DNA of 64,000 bases from Acidobacteriota bacterium (GCA_018268935.1 JAFDVS010000019.1:1-64000), one strand, 5' to 3'; counted from the stretch's first letter, positions 1-8,978 are shown. Made by a program: numbers and translations. Notes: generated by a model from the sequence alone, not told the origin.

Positions 1-1566
1 CCGATCGCGTTCCGCGCCACCCCGCAGTGGTTCATCTCGATGGAGCAGGCCGGTCTGCGCCGCGATGCGCTGGCGGCAATCGAAACGGTCAAGTGGTATC
101 CCGAATGGGGCCAGGCCCGGATCGCCGGGATGGTCGAAGGGCGTCCCGACTGGACGATCTCGCGCCAGCGCACCTGGGGCGTGCCGATCATTGCCTTCTA
201 CTGCGACAGTTGCAATGAGGCGCTGACCACTCGATCCGTGCTCGACCGCGTAGTAAGCCTGTTCCGGGAACACAGTGCCGATGTCTGGTATGAGAAAACG
301 GCCGCGGAACTGATGGGCGAAGGCGTGTCTTGCGCCAAATGCGGCGGCACCGGCTTCCGCAAAGAAACGGACATCCTTGATGTGTGGTTCGATTCCGGCT
401 CCAGCCACCTGGCCGTGCTCAATGAGCGCTATGGCCTCGACTGGCCCGCCGACCTCTACATGGAGGGCGGCGATCAATACCGCGGCTGGTTCCACAGTTC
501 GCTTCTGGTAGGCGTGGGCCTGAAAGGCTCGGCCCCTTACCGCGAGTGCGCTACCAACGGCTGGGCGCTCGACGGCGATGGACGGGCGATGTCGAAATCG
601 CTCGGCAACGTCATCGCGCCAGAGGAAGTAATCAAACAGAACGGCGCCGATGTGTTGCGGCTATGGGTTTCTTCCGTGGAGTTCACCGAAGACGTCCGTA
701 TCTCCGACACCATCCTTACGCGCCTCACTGAGGCGTACCGCAAACTGCGCAACACCTTCCGCTACGCGCTCGGCAACATGGCGGACTTCGATCCTCAGAA
801 AGACATGCTGGCGATCCAGGATCAACTGGAGTTCGACCAGTGGATTCTCACGCGTCTGGAACAACTCATCGAAACGTGCCGCAAGCATTACGCCGAGTTC
901 GCCTTCCACCGCGTCTATCAGGCCCTGTACAACTTCACCACCACGGACTTAAGCGCCGTGTACTTTGATGTGATCAAAGACCGGCTGTACACGGCGGCTC
1001 CGAACTCACGCACTCGCCGCAGTGCGCAGACATCGCTCTACAAGCTGACGCACGCGCTGGTGCGGTTGCTGGCGCCGATTCTGTCGTTCACCACGGAAGA
1101 AGTGTGGCGGCACCTGAAACACCTCGCCGGCGATCCGGAAAGCGTCCATCTGACGTTGTTCCCCGATGCCGGCTTCGCCACCGAAGGGCTCACCCCAGCA
1201 CATCGCGAACGGCTGGCCAATTGGGAGCGCCTGATGCCGGTGCGCGAGCAGGTGCTCAAATCGCTCGAAGTAGCGCGGCAGGAAAAATTCATCGGCGCGC
1301 CGCTCGAGGCCCGCGTCCGGCTCCAGGCAGGCAAGGATCTGTACCCCTTGCTCGACAGCTACCTGGAGGAGCTTCCCTCGCTGTTCATCACATCGCAAGT
1401 CACTCTCGAAAACCACGCCGAGGCGGAACTGAGCGTTCACGTCGAACGCGCCTCCGGGGGTAAGTGCGAACGATGCTGGAAATATTCCAACGCCATCGGG
1501 TTTGATCCGGCGTTGCCCACGGTGTGCGACACCTGTGCCGGAGCGCTTAAGGACATCCTCGGATGA
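1..1566 (+). CDS. ileS: Isoleucyl-tRNA synthetase, C-terminal part (5' end outside window)
   Basis: Class I aminoacyl-tRNA synthetase that charges tRNA-Ile in the cytosol. The frame is open from base 1, so the N-terminal half with the HIGH motif lies upstream of the window. What remains holds the end of the catalytic fold with the KMSKS loop in the form AMSKS (about 586-600), the helical anticodon-binding domain, and the C-terminal zinc finger with CERC (about 1465-1476) and CDTC (about 1525-1536), which is typical of bacterial IleS. The stop overlaps the lspA start by four bases (ATGA), so ileS, lspA and lgt probably form one transcript; ileS-lspA linkage is common in bacteria. No sign of damage within the visible part. 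Confidence 0.97.
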   Translation, partial: PIAFRATPQWFISMEQAGLRRDALAAIETVKWYPEWGQARIAGMVEGRPDWTISRQRTWGVPIIAFYCDSCNEALTTRSVLDRVVSLFREHSADVWYEKTAAELMGEGVSCAKCGGTGFRKETDILDVWFDSGSSHLAVLNERYGLDWPADLYMEGGDQYRGWFHSSLLVGVGLKGSAPYRECATNGWALDGDGRAMSKSLGNVIAPEEVIKQNGADVLRLWVSSVEFTEDVRISDTILTRLTEAYRKLRNTFRYALGNMADFDPQKDMLAIQDQLEFDQWILTRLEQLIETCRKHYAEFAFHRVYQALYNFTTTDLSAVYFDVIKDRLYTAAPNSRTRRSAQTSLYKLTHALVRLLAPILSFTTEEVWRHLKHLAGDPESVHLTLFPDAGFATEGLTPAHRERLANWERLMPVREQVLKSLEVARQEKFIGAPLEARVRLQAGKDLYPLLDSYLEELPSLFITSQVTLENHAEAELSVHVERASGGKCERCWKYSNAIGFDPALPTVCDTCAGALKDILG

Positions 1567-2060
1567 TCGAGCGCGGCGTGCGCTTCGCCATTTCCGGCGC
1601 AGTCTTCGCCGCTGACCGCGGATCGAAGTATTGGATTGAGCAAAACGTCTCTGCGTTCGACACGCTGACCGTGATTCCGGGCGTGTTCCATATCATCCAC
1701 GCCCAGAACCGCGGGGCGGCGTTCGGCTTCCTCAATCAGAATGAAGGGCACTTCCGCGTATTTCTGCTGGTCGGTGTCTCCAGCGTCATTCTCGCCTACG
1801 TCGCACTGCAACTGTGGCGCATGCCGAAGGCAATGTGGCCCCAGGAGTCACTCACCGCGGCAGCATTGGCCATGGTGTTTGGCGGAGCACTGGGCAACCT
1901 CTTCGACCGCATTTTCCGGGGCTCAGTCACGGATTTCCTGCAGGTTTTCATCGGCTCCTATGAGTGGCCGAGTTTTAACGTCGCCGACAGCGCCATCACC
2001 GTCGGGGCCTGTCTGCTGTTCCTCGCCTTATGGCGAGCCAAACCTCAGCCCGTCACATAG
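1563..2060 (+). CDS. lspA: Lipoprotein signal peptidase (signal peptidase II)
   Basis: Membrane aspartyl protease that removes the signal peptide from diacylglyceryl-prolipoproteins. The 165-residue length fits the family. Four hydrophobic segments are visible. The conserved NRGAAFGFL stretch is near residue 49, GNLFDR near 111, and the catalytic aspartates are expected at D124 (in SVTDF) and D142 (in FNVADS). The ATG lies within the ileS stop region (ATGA overlap), which argues for translational coupling. The next gene, lgt, performs the preceding step in the same pathway and begins three bases after the lspA stop. Confidence 0.97.
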   Translation: MIERGVRFAISGAVFAADRGSKYWIEQNVSAFDTLTVIPGVFHIIHAQNRGAAFGFLNQNEGHFRVFLLVGVSSVILAYVALQLWRMPKAMWPQESLTAAALAMVFGGALGNLFDRIFRGSVTDFLQVFIGSYEWPSFNVADSAITVGACLLFLALWRAKPQPVT

Positions 2061-2063
2061 CCC

Positions 2064-2864
2064 ATGTTTCCCAAACTGATCTCCATTGGCGATTTCTTCC
2101 TTCCGTCCTACGGGGTGCTGGTGACCTTGGGGTTTCTGCTCGGCATCTGGATTACAGGCAAACTGGCCCGGCAGCGCGGCCTCGATCCGCAGTTGGTGAC
2201 GGACCTCGCCATCTATGTGGCCCTGGCCGGACTCGGCGGCGCCAAGTTGCTGATGATCCTGTACGAACTGCCGTATTACCTGAAGCATCCAGGGGATATC
2301 TTTTCCATGGCCACCCTCCAGGCAGGCGGCGTCTTCTATGGGGGATTGATCGCCGCGTTGCTGGTGGCAATCTGGTATGTCCGCTCCCGCAAGCTGCAGT
2401 TCCTGCCAGTGGCCGATTGCTTCGCTCCAGGCCTTGCCCTCGGACACGCCATCGGCCGCATCGGCTGTTTCGCCGCCGGCTGCTGCTGGGGACTCGCCTG
2501 CGAACGTCCGTGGGCAGTGACGTTCACAGACGCCGAGGCACACCGTCTGGTTGGCGTGCCATTGTTCCAATCGCTCCACCCGACCCAACTCTACGAAGCA
2601 GCCGGGGAGTTCCTCATCTTCGTGTTCTTGTACCGGCACGCAGCGTCGAAGCCGCCCACCGGAAGGCTGATCGGGCTGTACCTCATGATGTACCCCGCAG
2701 TGCGTTTCGGAGTGGAGTTTTTGCGGGCGCATGAGCAGGCGAATCCGTTTGGCTGGGTGCTGAGCATGGCACAGTGGACCGCCTTAGTACTCTTAGGGAT
2801 CGGGTCCTACGTTGTCATCCAAACCGTAACCAAAGCAAGCAGGAACAGTACGACAGTCCCATAA
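2064..2864 (+). CDS. lgt: Prolipoprotein diacylglyceryl transferase
   Basis: Transfers diacylglycerol from phosphatidylglycerol to the lipobox cysteine of prolipoproteins in the inner membrane. The protein is 266 residues with about seven hydrophobic segments. The Lgt signature region is recognisable but divergent: HAIGRIGCFAAGCCWG replaces the usual GRIGNFINGE-type sequence and is rich in cysteine. HPTQLYE follows further on. It directly follows lspA, the enzyme that uses its product, in one operon. The cysteine-rich signature is the form I associate with Acidobacteria and relatives; that association is from memory. Confidence 0.93.
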   Translation: MFPKLISIGDFFLPSYGVLVTLGFLLGIWITGKLARQRGLDPQLVTDLAIYVALAGLGGAKLLMILYELPYYLKHPGDIFSMATLQAGGVFYGGLIAALLVAIWYVRSRKLQFLPVADCFAPGLALGHAIGRIGCFAAGCCWGLACERPWAVTFTDAEAHRLVGVPLFQSLHPTQLYEAAGEFLIFVFLYRHAASKPPTGRLIGLYLMMYPAVRFGVEFLRAHEQANPFGWVLSMAQWTALVLLGIGSYVVIQTVTKASRNSTTVP

Positions 2865-3008
2865 AACGGCCCTCCTCTCCGTACGTTCTAGACGACTCCT
2901 AGCAAGAAAAATAGGTACTTGTTTCCACCCCATTTCGGGAGGAATCTCCTATGGGCAGAAAGTCAGTAGAGGTGTAACTTAAGCTCAGAGTGGAGTTTTC
3001 CATGGAAT
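2865..3008 (+). other. Leader region before the Tad-type genes with short open frames
   Basis: This 144-base gap holds no full gene. Two very short open frames have good Shine-Dalgarno sequences. One at 2951-2977 encodes 8 residues and has GGGAGGA seven bases before its ATG. The other at 3002-3037 encodes 11 residues, has GGAG at 2992-2995, and overlaps the start of the next gene in another frame. They may be leader peptides or chance. I found no convincing sigma-70 promoter here. Confidence 0.3.
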
Positions 3009-3548
3009 ATGCAGACGGGACGAAGAACTATGCCTAGCGAAGAATGCAAGCAATTGCCGCACGAAACGCCCGCGGGGCCGGTTCCGCGCCGCCGCAAACA
3101 GCGCGGTCACGTGATGCTGGAAGGGACGCTGGTGATGATTCCCTTCTTCGCATTTTTCCTCGCCATCATTGATTTCGGGCTCGCTATCTTTATGCGAAAT
3201 CTGTTCCAGCACGCCGTCAGAGAAGCGGTGCGCGCCGGAGTCACTTATCAGTTGCAGCCCTCTATGGGCCATGACTCCTCCATCAAGCAGGTCGTCCTCA
3301 ACAACAGCATGGGCTTCCTCGCCGCCCACCCTGAGCGCATCCATATCCGTTATTACGATCCCAACAACAACCTGCTGGAAACAGCCTCCAACCGTCCGGG
3401 CATGATTCTCGAGGTTTCCGTGGAAGGACAGTCTTTTGGCGTGTTGGCGCCGCTGCTGCGGTCGGCTACGCCGATTCCGCTCGATGTGCGAGCTTCGGAC
3501 CGCATGGAATCGTTGCCGCAGAACACCCCACTTCCACCGCGAACGTAA
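3009..3548 (+). CDS. TadE-like pilus assembly protein
   Basis: Single-pass membrane protein of the TadE/TadG type. TadE proteins are pseudopilin-like or assembly components of Flp (tight adherence) pili. A basic N-terminus (residues 25-36, rich in Arg and Lys) precedes GHVMLEGTLVMIPFFAFFLA, a hydrophobic segment with the typical Glu near its start (residue 42). A predicted extracytoplasmic domain of about 120 residues follows. The start is uncertain: ATG 3009 lacks a good ribosome site, and ATG 3030 is also in frame. Two more genes of the same kind follow at once, so the three probably form an operon. The pilus motor ATPase, secretin and prepilin peptidase genes are not in this window. Confidence 0.75.
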   Translation: MQTGRRTMPSEECKQLPHETPAGPVPRRRKQRGHVMLEGTLVMIPFFAFFLAIIDFGLAIFMRNLFQHAVREAVRAGVTYQLQPSMGHDSSIKQVVLNNSMGFLAAHPERIHIRYYDPNNNLLETASNRPGMILEVSVEGQSFGVLAPLLRSATPIPLDVRASDRMESLPQNTPLPPRT

Positions 3549-3572
3549 TCCAGGAACAACAAAGGAAACCAT

Positions 3573-4229
3573 ATGCGGATCAAGACATCACAACATCGAG
3601 CGAGGAAACAAAGTGGCAGCAGCCTGCTCGAGTTCGCGCTGTTCTCCATCTTCCTCATCCCGCTCTTCATGGGCACGGTCACCACCGGCGTCGGGCTGGG
3701 CAAATCCATCCAGGTTTCGCAAATCGCACGCGACGCGGGCCACATGTTTGTCCGGCAGGTGGATTTCTCTCAGGCAACCAACAAGGACATCATCGTGCGC
3801 CTCTCGCAAGGGCTGAACATGACAGTGGCGGGCGGCAACGGCGCTGTCGTGCTCTCGCAGGTGCTCATGATCGGACCGACGGAGTGTGCAGCTGCCGGCC
3901 TGAACGCGGGGACATGTACGAACATGAACTTCCCCGTGATCACGCAGCGGCTCGTCATTGGAAATACCGGCCTCTTCACTAGCCAGATCGGGAATCCGGC
4001 AGCGAACATCATCACATCGGACGGGACGATCACCCCGAACAACTACCTCACCAATACCACCTGCCGTGCGAGCACTCTTTCGACGGGCGGCACAAACCCC
4101 ACAGTGGGACAGTTGACGTTGAACAACGCCGAGCGCACATTCATCGCCGAGGCCTATTTCCGGGTTCCCGAGCTTTCCTTCCTCAACAACAACAGTCCAA
4201 TCAACCTTTACGCCAGGAACTATTTCTAA
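3573..4229 (+). CDS. TadE-like pilus assembly protein
   Basis: The second TadE-type protein of the set, 218 residues. A basic start (KTSQHRARKQ) is followed by SGSSLLEFALFSIFLIPLF, the usual Gly-Ser-rich, Glu-containing entry to the single membrane helix at about residues 13-35. The remainder is a Thr/Asn-rich exported region with three cysteines. AAAGGAAA sits just before the ATG as a ribosome site. It lies 24 bases after the previous gene and 18 bases before the VWA gene. Function in Flp-pilus or surface-adhesion assembly is inferred from the family and the arrangement. Confidence 0.75.
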   Translation: MRIKTSQHRARKQSGSSLLEFALFSIFLIPLFMGTVTTGVGLGKSIQVSQIARDAGHMFVRQVDFSQATNKDIIVRLSQGLNMTVAGGNGAVVLSQVLMIGPTECAAAGLNAGTCTNMNFPVITQRLVIGNTGLFTSQIGNPAANIITSDGTITPNNYLTNTTCRASTLSTGGTNPTVGQLTLNNAERTFIAEAYFRVPELSFLNNNSPINLYARNYF

Positions 4230-4247
4230 GCCATCCAGGAGCCGCTC

Positions 4248-5876
4248 ATGCACAGACCCATTCCCCCTCCAATCACGAGAAAGCAGAAGGGCTTCGTCAT
4301 CTTCACAGCGGCTTTGCTGCTGATGTTCACCATTCCGGTGGTGGGGCTGGCGATTGACGCCGGCTTCCTCTTCGCGGTGAAAGCGCGTCTGCAATCCGCC
4401 GTCGACGCGGCGGCACTGGCCGCAGCCCGCTCACTGGCAGTCGGATTGACCATCGCCGAGCAGGAAGGTTCCGCGCGCGCCCGCGCCGAAGCGTTCTTCC
4501 TCGCCAACTATCCGTCCGGCATGTTCAACACCACGGCCAACACACCCACTACGGAAGTGGCGGAAACAGGGTTCCGCACCCGTACCGTAACAGTCACCGG
4601 AAGCGTGTCCACCCCATTGTTCTTCATGCGCATGATCGCCAATGCCGCTTCCACCACCATCAGTGCTTCCGGTAAGGCTTCCCGGCGCGACGTCAACGTG
4701 ATTCTCGTTCTCGACCGTTCCGGTTCGATGAACACGGGAGGCGGTTGCGGCGCCATGGTGAACGCTGCCAAGGGTTTCGTGGACCTCTTCGCCAACCAGC
4801 GCGACCGCCTGGCGATGGTGACCTACGGCATTTCTTACGCGCTGTCGTATGCGCCTTCCATGAATTTCAAGACCAGCAGCCCGTCGTTGCCGAGCGTGAT
4901 CGACACCATCAGTTGCAGCGGCGGTACAGGTTCCGCACAAGCTCTCTTCAAGGGTTACGAGCAAATTCAGCAAATCAACGAGCCTGGCGCGCTGAACGTC
5001 ATCATCTTCTTTACGGACGGTATTCCCAACACCATCACCGCTGACTTCCCGGTGAACACCTTGGATACGGCGCGACTGGCGGACGGACAGGACATCAGTG
5101 GCTTCACAACCAACCGCACCAGCCGCTGTTACGATTGGGAGCATGGGCAACGCTGGATGAAAACCGGCTTCCCCGGCGTGATCAACCCGAGTTGGAATCC
5201 CACGCCAGCACGGCAAATATTCCGTGGGGCAATCTACGCTCAGGAAAATCTCCCCGTCAGTGGCAACAGCATCATCGGGATCGTTCCCTTCACCACAACG
5301 GGCTTCTCCGATTCCACCACGGCAATCAGTTTCCCCCTCGATCCCGGGAACAGCTACACCGCATATACCGGCGGCCAGACAAACGATTGCTGGTTCAAAC
5401 AGGGCCGCGGCCACAACGGGAGCAGCCTAGCGAGCAACTACACAGGAACCGACGCATTTCAGTACGATATCGCCTACTATCCCGACAACGACTCCTACGG
5501 CACGGCTTTGCGGCCGATTGACAGCTTTGTCTCAGTCACCAATTTTCCAGTCGGCCATCCTTATGCCGGGAAGATCGACGTTCGGGACACCACTAACATG
5601 ATGAACGCCGCCGTTGCTGCACTGGATAACGTAGGCGTCCGCATCCGCAACAATGACCTCGGCGCCAACTTGAACACCGCCGTCTACGTCATCGGCCTGG
5701 CTGACGCCGCCATCGGTGATGGCCACACACGGCTTCGCCGCATCGCCAACGATCCGGCCAGTCCGATCTACGACTCCACCAAGCTCGAAGGGCTGTACGT
5801 CTACGCGCCGCAGCCTGCCGACCTCAACGAAGCGTTCGTGAAAATCGCAGCGGAAATCCTTCGCTACGCCAACTAG
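4248..5876 (+). CDS. TadG-like protein with von Willebrand factor A domain
   Basis: A 542-residue protein with a TadG/TadE-type N-terminus: KGFVIFTAALLLMFTIPVVG is the membrane helix and is followed by the alanine-rich DAAALAAARS stretch typical of TadG. A VWA domain begins near residue 150 with VILVLDRSGSMNTGG, which contains the DxSxS metal-ion-dependent adhesion motif. A second MIDAS element, FFTDGIPN, lies near residue 260. VWA-bearing TadG proteins are thought to anchor or mediate contact at the tip or base of Flp pili. AGGAG six bases before the ATG supports this start. A strong hairpin follows at 5906-5936, which marks the end of the three-gene operon. Confidence 0.82.
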   Translation: MHRPIPPPITRKQKGFVIFTAALLLMFTIPVVGLAIDAGFLFAVKARLQSAVDAAALAAARSLAVGLTIAEQEGSARARAEAFFLANYPSGMFNTTANTPTTEVAETGFRTRTVTVTGSVSTPLFFMRMIANAASTTISASGKASRRDVNVILVLDRSGSMNTGGGCGAMVNAAKGFVDLFANQRDRLAMVTYGISYALSYAPSMNFKTSSPSLPSVIDTISCSGGTGSAQALFKGYEQIQQINEPGALNVIIFFTDGIPNTITADFPVNTLDTARLADGQDISGFTTNRTSRCYDWEHGQRWMKTGFPGVINPSWNPTPARQIFRGAIYAQENLPVSGNSIIGIVPFTTTGFSDSTTAISFPLDPGNSYTAYTGGQTNDCWFKQGRGHNGSSLASNYTGTDAFQYDIAYYPDNDSYGTALRPIDSFVSVTNFPVGHPYAGKIDVRDTTNMMNAAVAALDNVGVRIRNNDLGANLNTAVYVIGLADAAIGDGHTRLRRIANDPASPIYDSTKLEGLYVYAPQPADLNEAFVKIAAEILRYAN

Positions 5877-5905
5877 CCTTCCTCCGGCTATCGAAGCAAC
5901 TTACC

Positions 5906-5936
5906 GTGGCGTGCGCTCATCCCTAGCGCACGCCAC
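5906..5936 (+). terminator. Perfect 12-bp hairpin after the Tad/VWA operon
   Basis: GTGGCGTGCGCT (5906-5917) and AGCGCACGCCAC (5925-5936) are exact inverted repeats around a 7-base loop. It lies 30 bases after the VWA gene stop and before the next promoter. The following TGTTTCT is only weakly T-rich, so it is a likely but not textbook intrinsic terminator. Confidence 0.6.
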
Positions 5937-5964
5937 AGCTGTTTCTACAACGCGTGCTACGGCG

Positions 5965-5993
5965 TTGACTCAAGGTCCAGCGTAGGGTATAAA
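5965..5993 (+). promoter_or_regulatory. Sigma-70 promoter for the small histidine kinase
   Basis: TTGACT (5965-5970), a 17-base spacer and TATAAA (5988-5993) match the -35 and -10 consensus at five of six positions each. Transcription would begin near 6000, giving a leader of about 76 bases to the ATG at 6077. Confidence 0.65.
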
Positions 5994-6076
5994 AGAGAGT
6001 CCCCCGAGAGCTGATTCACCTGAAGAACAAAAGGCTCCAGCAGACAAGTGGAGCTGAAAGCAAAGAAGAACAAGGG

Positions 6077-6772
6077 ATGGCTCAAGCAACAATCGACCCG
6101 ACACTGACTCCGGACAACCAGCAACACCCCCTCGATAGCGCCTCCGTTGTGCGGCATCTCACTCATGAGCTTCGGCAGCCGTTGAGCACCATCGAAGCCT
6201 CCGCCTATTATCTGAAGCTGATCCTGGAAGACAAGGAATGCGGCGCCGTGCGCCAACTCGACCGCATTGAACAGATGGTGCATCAGATCAGTTGGATACT
6301 GTCCGACGCCGTACATTATCTGCAGGCAGCCGCACCGCGCCGCCAGTTGCTGGATTTGGGTGAAATCGCCGGTGGTGTGATCGCTTCACTCAGCCAGGAA
6401 CAGCAGGTCGAGTTGGATTGGCATGATGCCGGCCCTGTCCCGCTGGTGGCAATGGATCCGAATCAGGCCCAGCATATGGTGCGAAGCGTGCTGCAGGTGT
6501 TCCGCCAGGTGGGGCGCAGTGAAGCGCCGGTGACCATCGGCCTGCGCGCCGACAATGGCTGCGCGGTGCTCTCGTTCACTTGCGAAGCGCCCAGCGCCGT
6601 GCGTGAGCAATGCACCGAATTGCTCAACCCGTTTGACGCGCATCTTCCCACAGGAACCGGGCTCGGCCTGGCCAGCGTGAAGCGCATCGCCGAGGCGCAT
6701 TGCGGAACCGTGCGGATCTACCCTGATGGCGTCAACCTGGTTCTGGAAGCGCGTTTCCCGTCGGGCGCCTAA
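6077..6772 (+). CDS. Small soluble sensor histidine kinase
   Basis: A 231-residue kinase without a membrane segment or recognisable sensor domain. The phosphorylation site is H30 in LTHELRQPLSTIEAS, and the protein starts only some 25 residues before it. The C-terminal ATPase domain has a clear G2 box (GTGLGLASVKRIAEAH), while the N box is weak: MVRSVLQVFRQVG stands where an Asn-containing motif is expected. No response regulator is adjacent. The protein may act with a distant partner or as a phosphatase. It has its own promoter (5965-5993). Its stop overlaps the stop of the convergent sialidase gene by four bases. Confidence 0.75.
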   Translation: MAQATIDPTLTPDNQQHPLDSASVVRHLTHELRQPLSTIEASAYYLKLILEDKECGAVRQLDRIEQMVHQISWILSDAVHYLQAAAPRRQLLDLGEIAGGVIASLSQEQQVELDWHDAGPVPLVAMDPNQAQHMVRSVLQVFRQVGRSEAPVTIGLRADNGCAVLSFTCEAPSAVREQCTELLNPFDAHLPTGTGLGLASVKRIAEAHCGTVRIYPDGVNLVLEARFPSGA

Positions 6773-7830
6773 CGCATCCAGCCGGCGTGGAATCGTGCGA
6801 ACGTGATCCGCTCGGCGGCGTACTTGCTTCCCCGTTCGTACAATACTCCGATCGTTCCATCGCGCAAGGCAATCACCGTGGAATAGGCGGCTGGGCCTTC
6901 ATGCAGCACTTTCCCGGCACTCCAGGTAGCACCGTTGTCGAAGCTGCTTTTCACGGTCAGCCGTTCCCGTTTGGCGCTGGCCGCATTGGTGAAGATCAGC
7001 AGCTTCCCGGCCCGCACGATCCCCGCGTTGCAGGAAGGATCCACCAACGCCTCATCGTGCGACACTGCGGAAAAATTCACCCCGCCATCGGTGGAACGGG
7101 CCACGGCACGGCGCAGTCCGTTGCGCATGTTCTGCAACAGCGCGCCATCGGCCAGTTCCACCACTTTGCTCTCGTCGGTGTGATCGCCAATCGGGGCGCC
7201 GATCTTCCACGTCTTGCCTCCATCATCACTGTAGGCATTGGCCGCCCGAGTGATCTTGTCCGCGTGACGCACCACCATCGGCACCAGATAACGGCCCTTC
7301 GATGTTTGAAAATGCGTACCGGAAGTAGGAAACATCGCTACCCATGCGGGATCCTTGATCTGCGGCGTCAGGTCCACAGCCTGCGACCATGTGGCGCCCT
7401 CATCGTCGGAATACATCGCATGCACCTGCAGCGTCGAGGGGCCGGTGCGCTCTCCCGGCTTGGCCGTGGGAAACCCGATTCCCGGAGGGCCGTAGGCATG
7501 GAAGCACCAGATGCGCCCCGTCTTCCGGTCGAGCAGTAATGACGCGTCGCCAACTCCGCCCTCTTCCACCTTCCGGATGACTCGCGAAGGGCTCCAGGTT
7601 TTGCCTTTGTCTCTGCTCGTCCGCATCACCAACGCGATACGTGCGGGCAGATCCCGGTTGCTGTCATAGCGCGCATCAGCGACTGCCAGCAGCGTCCCCT
7701 TCTTCGTCTCGAGCAAAGCAGGGATACGGTAGGTATGCACTCCCGCTTCGCCCTGCGCCCACAGATCGATCTGCCAGGGTTCGGCCGCCTGCGCCAGCAG
7801 CGCCGTGAGCCACAATGCCACCGTTTTCAA
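6769..7830 (-). CDS. Exo-alpha-sialidase (BNR-repeat glycosyl hydrolase)
   Basis: Six-bladed propeller enzyme of the sialidase type, which removes terminal sialic acids from glycans. The 353-residue protein has a signal peptide (LKTVALWLTALLAQAAEPWQ), the Arg-containing YRIP motif near residue 33 and five Asp boxes of the SxDxGxTW type (for example SRDKGKTW, SDDEGATW, SDDGGKTW, SFDNGATW). I chose the TTG at 7830 because it has AGAGG upstream, begins exactly at the signal peptide and overlaps the stop of the preceding permease by four bases. It is the last gene of the efflux operon, an odd place for a glycosidase. It could also be a sialidase-like protein of other specificity. Confidence 0.82.
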   Translation of the reverse strand: MKTVALWLTALLAQAAEPWQIDLWAQGEAGVHTYRIPALLETKKGTLLAVADARYDSNRDLPARIALVMRTSRDKGKTWSPSRVIRKVEEGGVGDASLLLDRKTGRIWCFHAYGPPGIGFPTAKPGERTGPSTLQVHAMYSDDEGATWSQAVDLTPQIKDPAWVAMFPTSGTHFQTSKGRYLVPMVVRHADKITRAANAYSDDGGKTWKIGAPIGDHTDESKVVELADGALLQNMRNGLRRAVARSTDGGVNFSAVSHDEALVDPSCNAGIVRAGKLLIFTNAASAKRERLTVKSSFDNGATWSAGKVLHEGPAAYSTVIALRDGTIGVLYERGSKYAAERITFARFHAGWMR

Positions 7831-8978
7831 TCCAGCCTCTTTCTGAAGCGGAGCGCGCTCATCGTCATCACCACCACGCCGAACACCACCAGCGCGGCAA
7901 ACTGCGTCCACAGCACGTCGATTCCGCTTCCTTTCAAAAATACCCCGCGGGCAATCTCAATGAAGTACCGCAACGGATTGAGGTAGGTCAACCACTGCAC
8001 GGCCTCCGGCATGTTGCGGATCGGAAACGCGAACCCGCTCAGCATGAACGCCGGCTGGAAGAAGAAGAAGGTGGCCATGATCGCCTGTTGCTGCGTGCGC
8101 GAAACGGTGGAGATGAAGATACCCGCCCCGAGCGTGGTGAACAGAAAGCAGATTGCGCCCCCCAGCATGAGCAACGCACTACCCTGGAAGGGAATGTGAA
8201 ACACCAGCATGCCGAGCACGATGATCATCGCCAGGTCGAACAGGCCCACCACGGCAAAGGGAAGCGTCTTGCCCAGCATCAGTTCCACCGGGCGGATGGG
8301 CGTCACCATCAACTGCTCCATCGTCCCGATCTCCTTCTCACGCACGATGGCCATCGCCGTCAGCATCAGAGTGATGATGGTGATAATGTTCACCGCCACG
8401 CCGGGAATGAAGTAATTGCGGCTTTTCAGTTCCGGGTTGAACCACACCCGGTGCTGCAGATCAATCCCCGGGGCATTCAGCTTGGCGATTCCACCGCCTT
8501 TGGACATGCGCTTCTGATTAACCAGTTCCACCATCCGCCCGCTTGAGTACGTGCGCACGATATCGGAAGCATAGTTGGAGAGAATCGACGCGGTGTTGGA
8601 GTTCGATCCTTCCACCAGCATCTGGATCTTCGTTGCCCGCCCGCGTGCCAGGTCGCGGCCAAAATCGGGGGGAATCACCAGCGCCGAATGCACCTGGTCG
8701 CGATCGAGCATCAACTGCATCTCCTGCTCGTTCGCCGGTGTTCCCGTAACCGTGAAATACTTCGAGCCCTCAAAGGCGGCCCTCAACTCCCGGCTGGCCG
8801 GCGATTGATCCTGATCAAGCAGCGCCAGCCGCGACCGTTCCACGTCCAGATTCACGACGAAGCCAAACACCAGGAATTGCACAATCGGCGGAATGAGCAT
8901 CGTGCCTCGTGTCCGAGGCTCGCGAAAACTCTGCCGGAATTCCTTGCGGATGATCTCTTTGGTTCGTTGCCAGTTCAT
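7827..8978 (-). CDS. ABC-2 type transporter permease (second of pair, YbhR-like)
   Basis: Integral membrane half-transporter of 383 residues, start MNWQRTKEIIRKEFRQSFRE. One membrane helix is followed by a large extracytoplasmic domain (about residues 50-170) and then by a block of five helices containing the ABC-2 core, with REKEIGTMEQLMVTPIRPVE as the typical coupling region. The ATG overlaps the stop of the preceding permease (ATGA). The open frame extends upstream to 9488, but that part is out of frame with the real neighbouring permease and is not coding. The layout matches YbhF/YbhS/YbhR-type drug efflux. Confidence 0.9.
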   Translation of the reverse strand: MNWQRTKEIIRKEFRQSFREPRTRGTMLIPPIVQFLVFGFVVNLDVERSRLALLDQDQSPASRELRAAFEGSKYFTVTGTPANEQEMQLMLDRDQVHSALVIPPDFGRDLARGRATKIQMLVEGSNSNTASILSNYASDIVRTYSSGRMVELVNQKRMSKGGGIAKLNAPGIDLQHRVWFNPELKSRNYFIPGVAVNIITIITLMLTAMAIVREKEIGTMEQLMVTPIRPVELMLGKTLPFAVVGLFDLAMIIVLGMLVFHIPFQGSALLMLGGAICFLFTTLGAGIFISTVSRTQQQAIMATFFFFQPAFMLSGFAFPIRNMPEAVQWLTYLNPLRYFIEIARGVFLKGSGIDVLWTQFAALVVFGVVVMTMSALRFRKRLD

